Of a DNA stretch of 64,000 bases, positions 43,691-54,000 are shown piece after piece. Origin of the DNA: Rutpela maculata (taxonomy: Eukaryota > Arthropoda > Insecta > Coleoptera > Cerambycidae); NCBI GenBank assembly GCA_936432065.2, contig OW386287.2, positions 92,733,688-92,797,687 of the forward strand, read 5' to 3'. The translations under genes were made by a program, and so were the position numbers. The notes under the pieces are model-generated. The model was not told the DNA's origin. It was given only the letters and a program-made list of their open reading frames with translations, and searched no databases. Position 1 is the first letter of the stretch. Each line of letters begins with the position of its first letter.

Positions 43691-45174
43691 ATTTCTACCG
43701 AGAAAGTCGTTAACGTCAGATTGTTTTCAAATTTCGACAGGATGTAGATAATGGTTTAGTGAAACCACTGGCAAATTTTGAGAACGATCTTGTGTATACT
43801 TTTCCAGTTATGATACATCAAAATTCACGTTATTAGCAAGGAAACGATAGGGAAGGGTAATTTCGCGTGAATTTATCGCCATAATTTTTATCTCAAACGT
43901 CAGATTCTTTTAAATTTTTGACTGTTAGTTTTAATGGTTAGTACAAAAGTGCATCCCCAGTTTGAGAAGCTTCTTGTGTCTGGTTTTTAAGTAGTTCATG
44001 ATACAATGTCTGAAAACGATGGGAATTTCACGCATACATGAAAACTGGCAACACCGCATTAGCCAGTCTCTCCCGATCTTCAAACAGATGAACAGGGGTT
44101 CAATTTTTTATTCTTCGCTAAATAACGATATCTTTAGAATCGTTCGTATCTTGCGCTAGAGACAAAAACTAATTTTTCATCGCACGTTAGATAACGTATG
44201 CAAGTTAACAGCCATTGTTACAAAGTAAGCGTGCGCTCATACAGTGCTACAAATCACAAAATATCAATACAATGTCAGCAATAACTTTTTATTAATATTA
44301 ATATAATTTATGCTAATACTATTTATGACAATAAATACGTAAAAATATAAATGAATATATATAAAATAAATATCAAACCCAAAAAAATATAATATGAATC
44401 AACAATATTTTATTAGAATAATGCATGATTTTTTGAGCGATAAATCGTCAGTACGTTCATTTGAAACAAGTTTTATTTTCATTAATTTGTTAATATCACT
44501 TAAGATTTTTAATTTTAACTTTCCCACAAAATTGTTGGAGGTTACTAGAATTGGCCCAAAGTCGGAAATTGAGACAACATCAAATCTTTACGTTTTGAGG
44601 TCCCAGGAACCCAAAAAATTGTTTTTTGAAAAATATCTATCTGTGTGTGTGTGTGTGTGTGCGTGTGTACTAAATGGATTTAGATGAAACTTTGCATGAG
44701 GGTTTCTTTAGTGCTCCAGAAGATTTGATTACTGACTCAGAATTACTTACAATTTCTATTCGAACAAAAACAGTAAATTGTTTCCCGGTTTATGATCTTT
44801 ACCTGGGAGATTCCTATTTTTTTGCTAGGAGTGATACTTTTCGATTTTGTTTGACAAAACCGGCGTCCGTTTTCGCAATCTGCAAAGAAGGTAAAACACG
44901 AAATCTTTGAACGTTCAGATCTTTTTTAATATGAGTTGAAGGGTTATACTATGTCATTATGGAAAGAGGCATGTGATGCACATCGTAAATCATACCGGCG
45001 AAATCGATAATTCGCGCCTACAAGAGCGTTCAAAAAGTGACATTTTTTGACATTCTCATGTCATTGTTTGCGTGCGAGATGAAAGTTGCGATGTTGCCGC
45101 GTTTCGTCGCCATGCGCTATCTCGCTCCCACCGTGTATCACTCTCTCCGCTCTCTCTCGCTCCGATAGAAATAT
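43691..45174. other. interior of the long-TIR element, nothing identified
   Basis: Contains a (TG)n run (44642-44665) and short frames (44394-44687, 44674-44910) with no known motif. The sequence TACTAAATGGATTTAGATGA after the TG run resembles other low-copy insect repeats. A TCTCTC-rich patch lies at 45142-45160. Confidence 0.35.
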
Positions 45175-45282
45175 CTTAACCTAAGAAAAAACTAAAAAAT
45201 TAAAAAGTGAGGTTGAAATTTTTTTTTATTAATTTTAATTATTATTACTGTTTTTATATTTAAAAGTACTATAAGGTCACAT

Positions 45283-47285
45283 TATCGAGAGTGATCTCAA
45301 AGACATCGGACGCGTTTAAGTTCGGTGCCAGTAATCTGGCTTAAATCCCGATTAAAAGCCGGCACAATAGGACGAAATTACGCTGATGTGATAAGTGAAA
45401 AATAATACGCAAAGTGATATGTAAAATAACATTACAACAGTTAAGTTATATAGCTAATATTTAATTAATGTGGGTGATTAGAATATCTCAGTGCATAAAA
45501 AGTGGAGAATAACCCGAGAGCCTCTAGGAAACCATAAATCAATCAACACTAAGGCTAAAGATAAGTCTACACTCGAGTATACCACTTTACTTAAATTTAT
45601 ACCTATATGCTTTAAATGCTTGATAGTTCCTAGACAATAAATTAAAATAAGGGCACTAAATATTTTTCTTTCAGCAAAAATATACAAAACAAACTATTAC
45701 AAAAATACAAATAATAATTAATAGCCAAAACCGAATTTCTTTCAGCCAATCAAAAGAATTTCGCACGATATAATAATGGTGATAATAATAACCCGAAATA
45801 AACAGTAATGCATCGCTATTAAAGTGTGATTATACAGATTTCCTGTGTGAACCTTCAACTTCAAGTGTGTTTTCTCATAATTACTAAAAATATTCAAACA
45901 AATTTAATCAAAATTGAATACGTAATGATCAGTGGCGCACTACTCTTAAAGTATACCTTTCAGATGAGGTTCTCATGATTGCTAAAAATATTCAAACGAG
46001 TTTAATTTGGATTAGATCAGAAATAATCAATGGGGCACTGTCGGTGTGTAGCGTCCAGACTGAATTCTTATGGCACCTCAATGTATGTGTACGTGATACA
46101 GGTTTCTCTCAGGAAAATGGTTTCCAAGAAAATACGCACAGAAAAGAGCAATCTTGATACCTAGAGCAGCGGAAACTCAACTCAATAAATAGATCATATT
46201 CTGGTAGGCAGGGAGATGACTTACAGTGTTCTGTCAACAATGGATACCCACAAAAGCTTGAAAACAGTTAAATACAAAGTGACAACATATAAAAGTTATA
46301 TTTAAGTTTATATAAGTGAATGTGTAAAATAATTTATACCTCGGAATATTTTCAGCCTGATAAGAAATATTAGTTAGTGTTTAATTAGGTACAGAAACCA
46401 AAACTTTCCACAGTGCTTCCCTCTAACGTAGTAAATCATAGCATATACATAGTGCAGTGAAATCGTGTACCTGGAGACTTTAATGCACATATACTTCACA
46501 CATGGTCTAACAAAAATGGAAACGCGTTGAAAAACCTAGCACACATGTTTGACTTAACAATAAGAAATACATGGAATAAAAGTCAAACATGCATTAAGAC
46601 TTGGAGTAATGGAAGCTCAATCACACAAATAGACCATATTCTGGTAAGCAGGAAGATAAGGGAAAGGATCAAGAAGGTTAAAGCAAAAAGGACAGCAGAA
46701 AACCTACTGAAGAAAACGCTAACACTGAACAGAACCAAACTAAAAATAGGGAGACCATGTTAAACGTCGAAAACAACAATCGAGAGGATCATAAACAAAC
46801 TGGTAAGCAAAGAAAAGCGAGGGGAAAAATGAAAAAAAAACATGCGTCATGTGGCTCTCGCTGCTGACAGCAAGCATGACTCAAATCCAACCCAGCATCG
46901 GAAATCGAGGAATCAGAAGACTCAGAAAAAGAAGATTCGAAGAAGAAGAAACAAAAAAAGAGGAGCATAAACAGTAATAAACACTCCATAATAAGATACA
47001 ACACATATTTCACACAAAGATTCAGAAGAGGCAGATACCCAGAATCAAAAGCACAAAAAAGGGAGCTTAAACGCTCCCTCACGACACAATGCGGTAACGC
47101 ATCTCACAAATACCTACACGTCCCATCCCATATTCCTTTACCATGCGCCATGTGGCACTCGCTGCTGGCAACAAGCATGATCTTAGTCCAACCCAGCGTG
47201 GACGTAGCAGGCCCAGCTGCATACCTGGGAGTGGCAGCAATGCCTACCGCACGCTGGTAAATCAATCAATCAATCAATCAAAATC
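45283..47285 (+). mobile_element. RTE-like LINE insertion, 2.0 kb, 21-bp TSD, (AATC)n tail
   Basis: A 21-bp direct repeat (AAAAGTACTATAAGGTCACA plus T) lies at 45262-45282 and 47286-47306 exactly at the edges. The 3' end is (AATC)5 (47264-47283). Inside are an endonuclease relic (46470-46763) and, near the 3' end, two direct copies of an about 55-bp segment with CATGTGGC(A/T)CTCGCTGCTG (46847 and 47150). The RT is lacking or unrecognisable, so this is a deleted or non-autonomous copy. Confidence 0.75.
46465..46763 (+). pseudogene. LINE endonuclease relic
   Basis: VPGDFNAHI (46471-46495, catalytic D/N box), then NGNALKNLAHMFDLTIRNTW and TWSNGSSITQIDHILVSRKI. The order GDFNAH - NGxxLxxLxxxxDLxIxNTxF - TWxxxxxxxQIDHILxxxR is that of apurinic-like endonucleases in RTE/BovB-type LINEs. 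The frame ends before the SDH motif. No RT follows. Confidence 0.6.
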
Positions 47286-48508
47286 AAAAGTACTATAAGG
47301 TCACATAAACTTTAAATTTTCATTGCTAATTGTTTAAACAAATTTTATAAACAAATAGATAAACGCGAATTTTTGAAAACAATTTTTTTGCCATTTTATT
47401 GGTTATAAAATATTATGATTAGAAGAAAAAAATTCTTAAAAAAATTTTTTAATTGTCTGTAATCATTTTTTTCCTTTTTTCACTATTTAAACAAATTATT
47501 AAGAAAAAAATTTATTCTTAAAATTTATTATTTGCAATTTTCTATAAACTGGTAAAAGGAAAAATTTTTTTTGTTAATTTATTTGTTTATTTAATAAACA
47601 ATTTCTTATCAACAATCGCCGAATGTGTTTATATTTTTTTAGATAGAAAAAAGAAAATAACAAAAACAACCGTATACATAAACATGTCAAAAAAAATTAA
47701 ATTTAAAACTATAAAAAATATTAAAAAAATGTTTTTGACATGTTTATGTATACAGTTGTTTTTGTTATTTTTTTTTTCTATATAAAAAAGATATAAACAC
47801 ATTCGGCGATTGTTGATAACAAATTGTTTATTAAATAAACAAATAAATTAACAACAAAAAAAATGTTTCTTTTTACCAGCTTATAGAAAATTGCAAATAA
47901 TAAATTTTAAGAATAAATTTTTTTCTTAACAATTTGTTTAAATATTGAAAAAAAAAAAAATTTTTAAGAAATTTTTTTTTCTTTTAATCATAATATTTTA
48001 TAACTAATAAAATGGCAAACATTTTTTTTTAAAAATACGTTATTTATCTGTTTGTTTATAAAATTTGTTTAAACAATTAGCAATGAAAATTTAAAGTTTA
48101 TGTGATCATATAGCATTTTTGAATATAAAAACAGTAATAATAATTAAAATTAATAAAAAAAAAATTTTCAACCTCCCTTTTTCATTTTTTAGTTTTTTGT
48201 TAGGTTAAATAATTAATAACTAATAAACTATAACGATTAAAAACATCGCAATGTCATAGTCTCATAAAGTATAGTTGACATAGAGTCTCCACGAAGCGAA
48301 ATAATTTTAGTGTCTTTTGTTTAACAATTATCCGACTTGAAATATAAACGCAAGCTCTAAAAAAATTTGTTAATTAACAATAGGCTCATTTTATCAAAAA
48401 TCGGTGAAAATTTTTTTTAACAACGGCATATTGTTCCTTTAAGTGGCTAAATAATACCATAATTTTTTTAAATTTTTAAATTAATATTTAATAACATAAA
48501 GAAATATT

Positions 48509-49217
48509 ACTTCCACGTCCAGTGGAAGTATAGTAACGACAAAAAAATTTTTAAAAATTTTTATTGTCCAAATAGGCTTAAAATGTCATGAAACGTCGAG
48601 ATTTTAAGTTTGAGCGAAAAAAAATTTTCTGTCTGTCTGTCGGTCTGTCTGTCTGTAACTTTTTTTGTGCGCACGTTTACTCTGGAACCGTTTGAGATAT
48701 TGACTTGAAATTTGGTACACATATGTACTTTAACGAGATCTAGAACTAGATTATATTTTCATCTTGTTCCGTCGAAGGGTTGGGGTGTAAATTGGGGTAA
48801 ATTTGGGGTAAATGGGTAAATCAAGCAGGTAAGAGTCCACGAAATTCGTATTTAGTATATACAAGAGAACCTAAGGTCTCAAAAAAAAATTTTGGCATTA
48901 GCCACCCCCATTACCACTCCCACCCCCTTATTAAAGGGGATGAAAAAAAATTGTGATTTAGTGTATGTACACGAACCAGAAACCTCAAAATATTTTTTAC
49001 TCCATCCACCTCCCCACTACCACCCCCCTATCACCACCCCCACCCCACCACCGATGTGGGGTATCGTTTTATGGGTTTTTGGGGTAGAAGATTTCAAATA
49101 TTATATTATTAAAGTTCCATAAACAATTATTTTCACATACAAAGTTTTTTCGTTGTGAGTGACATGGATAGAGAATCTGGATGTGGAAGTAGTGATTCCT
49201 TGGGCAGCGGTTTTTTT
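48509..49217 (+). repeat. 0.7-kb dispersed element, copy 2
   Basis: Same sequence as 4162-4852. Ends ACTTCCACGTCCAGTGGAAG and ATGTGGAAGT (49181-49190) plus a short T-rich tail. It interrupts the right arm of the long-TIR element, whose left arm (about 43385-43410) shows the empty state. Confidence 0.75.
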
Positions 49218-49701
49218 ACTTATTACGGCCGGTTTCAGAGCATCGTAACGACTTAGTGTTCATCGCGCAAAGCTCTATTTTCAACATTAAATTAAAATTA
49301 TTAATAATAGAGATAGAGTCTCGAGAATTAGGATTTTTTTATTGGAAATTTCTTCCTCTTTAAGAATCTTTCTTTAAAATTTCTTAAATACTAATAGTTT
49401 TCGATTTATTTACAAAAACAAAACTCGTTATTTTTTCAATCTTCATTTGTTTATAACTTTTGCAATTGTTTATGTGCGAGTTTGAAAATTTTGAACATTT
49501 TTCTAGACGTCATTCTGAATCCAATGAGCCCTCACTTATATTTTTACGAGCTTTATCAAGCATTAACACGGCTTTGAACTTGTGAACTAGTCTATAGATC
49601 GAATGTCAGTCACAAACTATTAATTTACGATAACGTTACTGAAAGTTATTTCTCATCTATTTAAAAAAGTAATTAATACTGTGAATATAAAAAATGTTTA
49701 C

Positions 49702-49823
49702 CTGCATACCAAGCCTTTTGGCAGTTTTTTGCGTCTTGAAACAATTAAAGATTCCCATTACAACTGAGATATTCAAATGCCTAGCTACTTCTAACCCCAC
49801 ATGCATTAATTGATAACCTAACC
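49702..49823 (-). CDS. GNAT-family N-acetyltransferase, internal exon
   Basis: Bounded by TTTTTTCAG (acceptor) and GTAAACAT (donor) on the - strand. The 122-bp exon begins with two bases of a split xGG codon and ends in phase 0. It encodes LGYQLMHVGLEVARHLNISV, then VMGIFNCFKTQKTAKRLGMQ. The start is the end of motif A of the acetyl-CoA site (R-x-x-G-x-G/A; the split codon can supply the Gly), followed by the long alpha-helix and the strand/helix up to the LGM beta-bulge. That pattern is seen in insect arylalkylamine N-acetyltransferase-like proteins. Upstream exons lie outside the window or were not recognised in 49824-64000. Confidence 0.68.
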
Positions 49824-49988
49824 CTGAAAAAAGAAAATAATAGACTCTTAAGAAAATAAACCTGATGGTGATAATTTTAATAGAGATCTAGAAACATAAG
49901 AAAAATAGACGCGGGGGAGCTAGGTGGCTGTTTTGGAAATTTATCATTGCAAGTAGTTTCCATCTGCTGATTAATTTTATCGAACTAA

Positions 49989-50703
49989 GGGTGAGTTGTA
50001 CCAAACCACCTGAACCCCGTATTAAAATTTAATACTGGTTTAAAAATTTTGCGAGTTGTACCATCTGAATTAACCCTGGTGTTAACGAACACAGAAATAA
50101 CTAAATATAAGCACAGAAACGACACTCTCCACACCGCCTTTGATGTTTCTTTATCAATTTTTGTGACCTTCACCATCTTTTTGTAGGTATTTCCGTTAGT
50201 TCATTTGAAGGTTCATTTATTATTTTAACCTAACATTCTGTGACCTAATATCCAACTACATTTTCCAATAAATGAACTGACGGAAATACCTACAAGAAGA
50301 TGGCGTCAATGAAATTTGGGCGGAAAGTTTAAGTGTCGCTTCTGTAGTCCTCTTTTCTCTGGTACAAGTACAAGTTGCTAGCGAAGCAAGGGTACTGACA
50401 GTCGAGTTATATAAAATATGAAATATTTGTCGATTTGTCAAATGCATTATAAATATTAATATCGTAGGTTATACCTATAATGAAAATGGACAATTTTGAG
50501 TTGGGGGAAAGAATAGAGGCTGATAAAATTAATACGAAGGAATTACAATGTGCACTGTATACTCAAGACAGAAATGTCAAAATTTGAATTAACATTTTTA
50601 CTAACCCCGCTTTAAACCACCCCGCGACCTAGTTTAAGTTTTACGGAGTTAAGTGCGTCCGATAACCTTAAATATCAAGGTTAGGTATTGGTAGAACTCG
50701 CCC
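49989..50703 (+). mobile_element. 0.7-kb DNA element, copy 2, with about 18-bp inverted ends
   Basis: Begins GGGTGAGTTGTACCAAACC and ends GGTATTGGTAGAACTCGCCC, inverse to each other with a few mismatches, flanked by TAA and TTA. It shares its body with 24649-25463. It has a (T)TATTGG-AAATGAACTGACGGAAAT / mirrored arm around 50190-50300 and a frame MKMDNFELGERIEADKINTK (50479) after a putative leader. Short GGG(C/T) ends and TWA-like flanks hint at PIF/Harbinger, unproven. Confidence 0.65.
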
Positions 50704-50887
50704 TTAAATCACGGCAAAATAGACTTCTGACATACGTCAATCGGTCAATTTTACCATAGTTCAAGGTGTAAAAAACAAGGAAATTATGTCAGAGAACTTA
50801 CACCTTAGAGAACCGACAGCAAGGCTTCCCAGGTTAACCGTTTTCGTATGCGCATGTGCGAGATAGGTTGTGTAGTTGTCATTGTAT
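50704..50887. other. short unassigned gap before the I-like LINE
   Basis: No repeat or exon recognised. ACACCTTAGAG..CTCTAAGG-type short symmetry only. Confidence 0.4.
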
Positions 50888-50898
50888 TACATTATTAT

Positions 50899-50902
<4 letters not shown>
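50888..50902. repeat. 15-bp target duplication of the I-like LINE (3' side)
   Basis: TACATTATTATTATT, identical to 56372-56386 on the other side of the element. Confidence 0.75.
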
Positions 50903-50952
<50 letters not shown>

Positions 50953-51049
50953 TGCTATAGCGGCATCGACTACTTTGGTCATTAGCCGCATCTTAATGTA
51001 CTCATATCACATTGGTAGTAACAATCGATTTATCATTTTCATCTAGAAA

Positions 51050-54000
51050 TTATAATTTCATTAATAGTCCAGTACTCTTCAAGAACTGAATTAGTTTTAG
51101 CATTGATTCTCTACTGTGTGACAGACATTCTGTCAGATTATCGGGCAATTGTAGTTGAAGACGCACATTTGTATAGTCTGTACATTCCGTAAGGATATGG
51201 TTAATCGTCAATGGACTTTGGCATGTCAAACATGTAGGTTGTCTGCTTCCTCGTAGCATGTGGATCGATGTTAGGTTAGTATGCCCTATCCTTAGGCGGG
51301 TCAAAGCTACTTGTTCTCTTCGCGTGAATCCTTTGTGCCTTTTCTCCTTCCCTATTAGAGGTTTAGTTATTTTTAGTTTTGTTTCTGTTGCTGTCCATTC
51401 ATTTTGCCAGATGTTGTTAATTTTCAGTTTTAATGCTGTTTTTATGTCGTCTGGAAGAAGTGGTATATTTTCCCAGGGTTCGTTTTCGTTCTCAGCTGCT
51501 TGACGTGCTGCTGAGTCTGCAAGTTCATTCCCTGGTATTCCTATATGTCCTGGGATCCAAGTGAAATATATGAACTTATTTTGGTCTTTAATTAGGGACA
51601 GAATATGTTGTACCAATGGACTATAGCTAAAATTATTAGAAATAGACTGTAATGCACTGAGAGAGTCACAACATATGAGAAATGTATTATTATCTTTATC
51701 AAATTCTATATACCGCAGTGCCTGCCAAATTGCATAGAGCTCGGCAGTGTAGATGCTCGTTTTAGGATTTAAACTCCAGGAGTGTGTTTTATCTCGAACT
51801 GCGAACGCACTTGCAACTCCTTGGTCTGTCTTTGATCCGTCTGTATATATGATTTGACAGTCTGGGTAGTTATTTCTTATTTCATTAAATGTCGATAGAT
51901 ATATGGTGTTACAGGTTTCTCCTTTTTTAAATGCAGCACATTCAAAGTGTATAGTTGGAGGTGCAATTTTCCAGGGTGGGATTTCGCAGTATGTTAGTAC
52001 ATACGTTGTTGGGAATTCTTCATCTAAATTATTTAACAGCTCCTGGATGCGTATACCCACCGGTCTTGTTATTGTGGGTCGTGACTGGAAGATATCAAAC
52101 TGAGCATTATAAAGAATATCATAGCAGGGATGGTTTGGTTGTGCTCTTATTCCTATTCCATAATTTAGTAGAAATCGTTGTCTTCTGTATTTTAATGGAG
52201 GTATTCCAGACTCGCAACATAAAGATGCTGCCGGGCTTGTACGAAAAGCACCTGTAGCTAACCTTAGCGCTGTATTTTGAATACGATCTAGTACTATCAA
52301 ATGAGATTTACGTGCAGCAAAGTAAATCGTACACCCATAGTCCATTTTTGATAAAATCAGGGATTCATACAATTTAAGTAAAACTTCTCTGTCCGCACCC
52401 CAATTGATGCTAGATAAACATTTGATCAAATTTAAAGATTTTTTACATTTTATTGCCAAATTGTCGATATGTGGTTTCCAAGAGAGTTTTCTATCCAAAG
52501 TTAGCCCTAAAAATGTCGTGGTTTCTTTGAATTCTAACGGGCGTCCTTTCATTGTTAAGTTTGGATCATTATGTGGTGTTCTTAACCTGCAGAAGTGAAT
52601 ACAGTGGGTTTTTGTTATTGAAAACCTAAAGCCTCGACTTTCAGCTTTATCGACAATTTTATTTATGGTACGTTGCATCGTCTGTTCAACTTCTTCCATA
52701 CTTTTGTCATCGTAAAAAATGGCAAGATCGTCGACATAGAGTGATCTTCCGACTCTTGGGTCAATATCCTCAAGTAAATTGTTGACAGCTATGGCAAACA
52801 GAGTGACACTGAGTGTTGAGCCTTGAGGAATTCCATTTTCTAAGGTGTAAGCATCAGATAGAGTGTTGCCAATTCGAACTCTGAAAATCCTATTTGCTAG
52901 AAAACTGCAGATAAAACGAGCTAAATTTCCTTTGTGCCCCCAGTTATAGATGGTTTGGATAACTCCATACCTCCATGTCATGTCATATGCTTTTTCTAAA
53001 TCGAAAAATACCGCTACAAGATGATTTCTGTTTGCAAAGCTAGTTTGAATAGCATTATCGAGGTATGTCAATTGATCAGAGGTGGAGCGGAATTTTCGGA
53101 AACCCATCTGGAAGTCTGATAGAAGATGATTTCTCTCTAGATACCACATTATACGCATATTTACCATTTTTTCAAGGAGTTTGCTAAGACAGCAGGTCAA
53201 AGATATAGGACGGTAACTAGCTGGATCCTCGGGATCTTTATTTTGCTTGAGTAGTGGTATAATAGTAGCTTCTCTCCACTGATCTGGGTAGCTTCCATCT
53301 GACCATATTCTGTTGAATAAGGTAAGCAGTAACATTTTTACATGTCTTGGAAGTTGGCGGATCATTTCGTATGGAATGCGGTCTGGTCCCGGAGAGGAGT
53401 TACTTACATCTTGAAGTGCAGTTTCTAATTCATTCATGGTAAAAGAATCGTTGTATTGTGAGATATTGTTTTCGGAGAAATCTAAGTCTATTTCTAGTGT
53501 TGGTTTCTGCTGTAGGAAAATTGGATCATAATTAGCTGACCCGCTCGTTGTTTGAAAGTTGCTTCCCAACAAGTTTACAATATCCTCTGTGTTTGATATT
53601 AATTCATTATTAACCCGAAGTACTGGCGAGGGATTAGGAAATTTTCGTCCAGCTATTGCTCTTACCTTTTTCCACACTTCTGTTACAGCTGTATCCGGAG
53701 TAATAGAATTTACGTATTGTTCCCACGAAGATTTTTTACTCGCTAAGATTAGGCGGCTAGATTTTGCTCGAAGACGTTTAAAATTAATCATATTTTCTCG
53801 TGTAGGGGATCTTTTAAAAATGTTAAGAGCTCTTTTCTTTTCTTTTACTGCTTTTTTTATTTCTTCATTCCACCATGGTACAGTTAGTTTTGATTGAGTA
53901 TCTCTTGTCATGGGAATACTTAATTCGGCAGCATGTACTATAGCTGTAGTAATAGCATCGACCGTTTCTGTAATAGTATCTTTCATTTCAATTTGACTAA

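Larger units (their letters stand above)
45175..48208. mobile_element. inner palindromic element (TTAACCTAA ends), split by a LINE
   Basis: Left end TTAACCTAAGAAAAAACTAA, right end TTAGTTTTTTGTTAGGTTAA. After the 45283-47285 LINE and one target copy are removed, the left arm (45175-45282 plus 47307-47700) mirrors 47712-48208: ATTGTTTAAACAAATT, AACACATTCGGCGATTGTTG, ATACATAAACATGTCAAAAA. The centre is near 47706. Not coding. Confidence 0.65.
43010..49594. mobile_element. large element with about 680-bp inverted ends, containing nested insertions
   Basis: 43010-43690 is mirrored by 48209-49594, the right arm being lengthened by the 0.7-kb dispersed element at 48509-49217. Shared blocks: TGAACTAGTC, TTTATCAAGCATTAACAC, TTCAATCTTCATTTGTTTAT, CATCGTAACG, TATGTCAACTATACTTTATG and AACAATTATCCGACTTGAAA. 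The interior holds an unassigned 1.5 kb (43690-45174) and a second palindrome (45175-48208). No transposase found. Confidence 0.65.
26131..49701 (-). other. 23.6-kb intron of the acetyltransferase gene, filled with transposons
   Basis: Donor GTAAAC next to 49702 and acceptor TTTAG next to 26130, both phase 0. It contains the R1-like LINEs, the giant palindrome, the long-TIR element, the RTE-like LINE and one dispersed repeat copy. No other exon was found within it. The intron assignment depends on the two exons being one gene. Confidence 0.55.

Noticed and set aside
46789..47082. - strand frame with a Phe-rich hydrophobic stretch
   Set aside because: Antisense of a Lys/Arg-rich part of the RTE-like LINE; no signal for a membrane protein gene.
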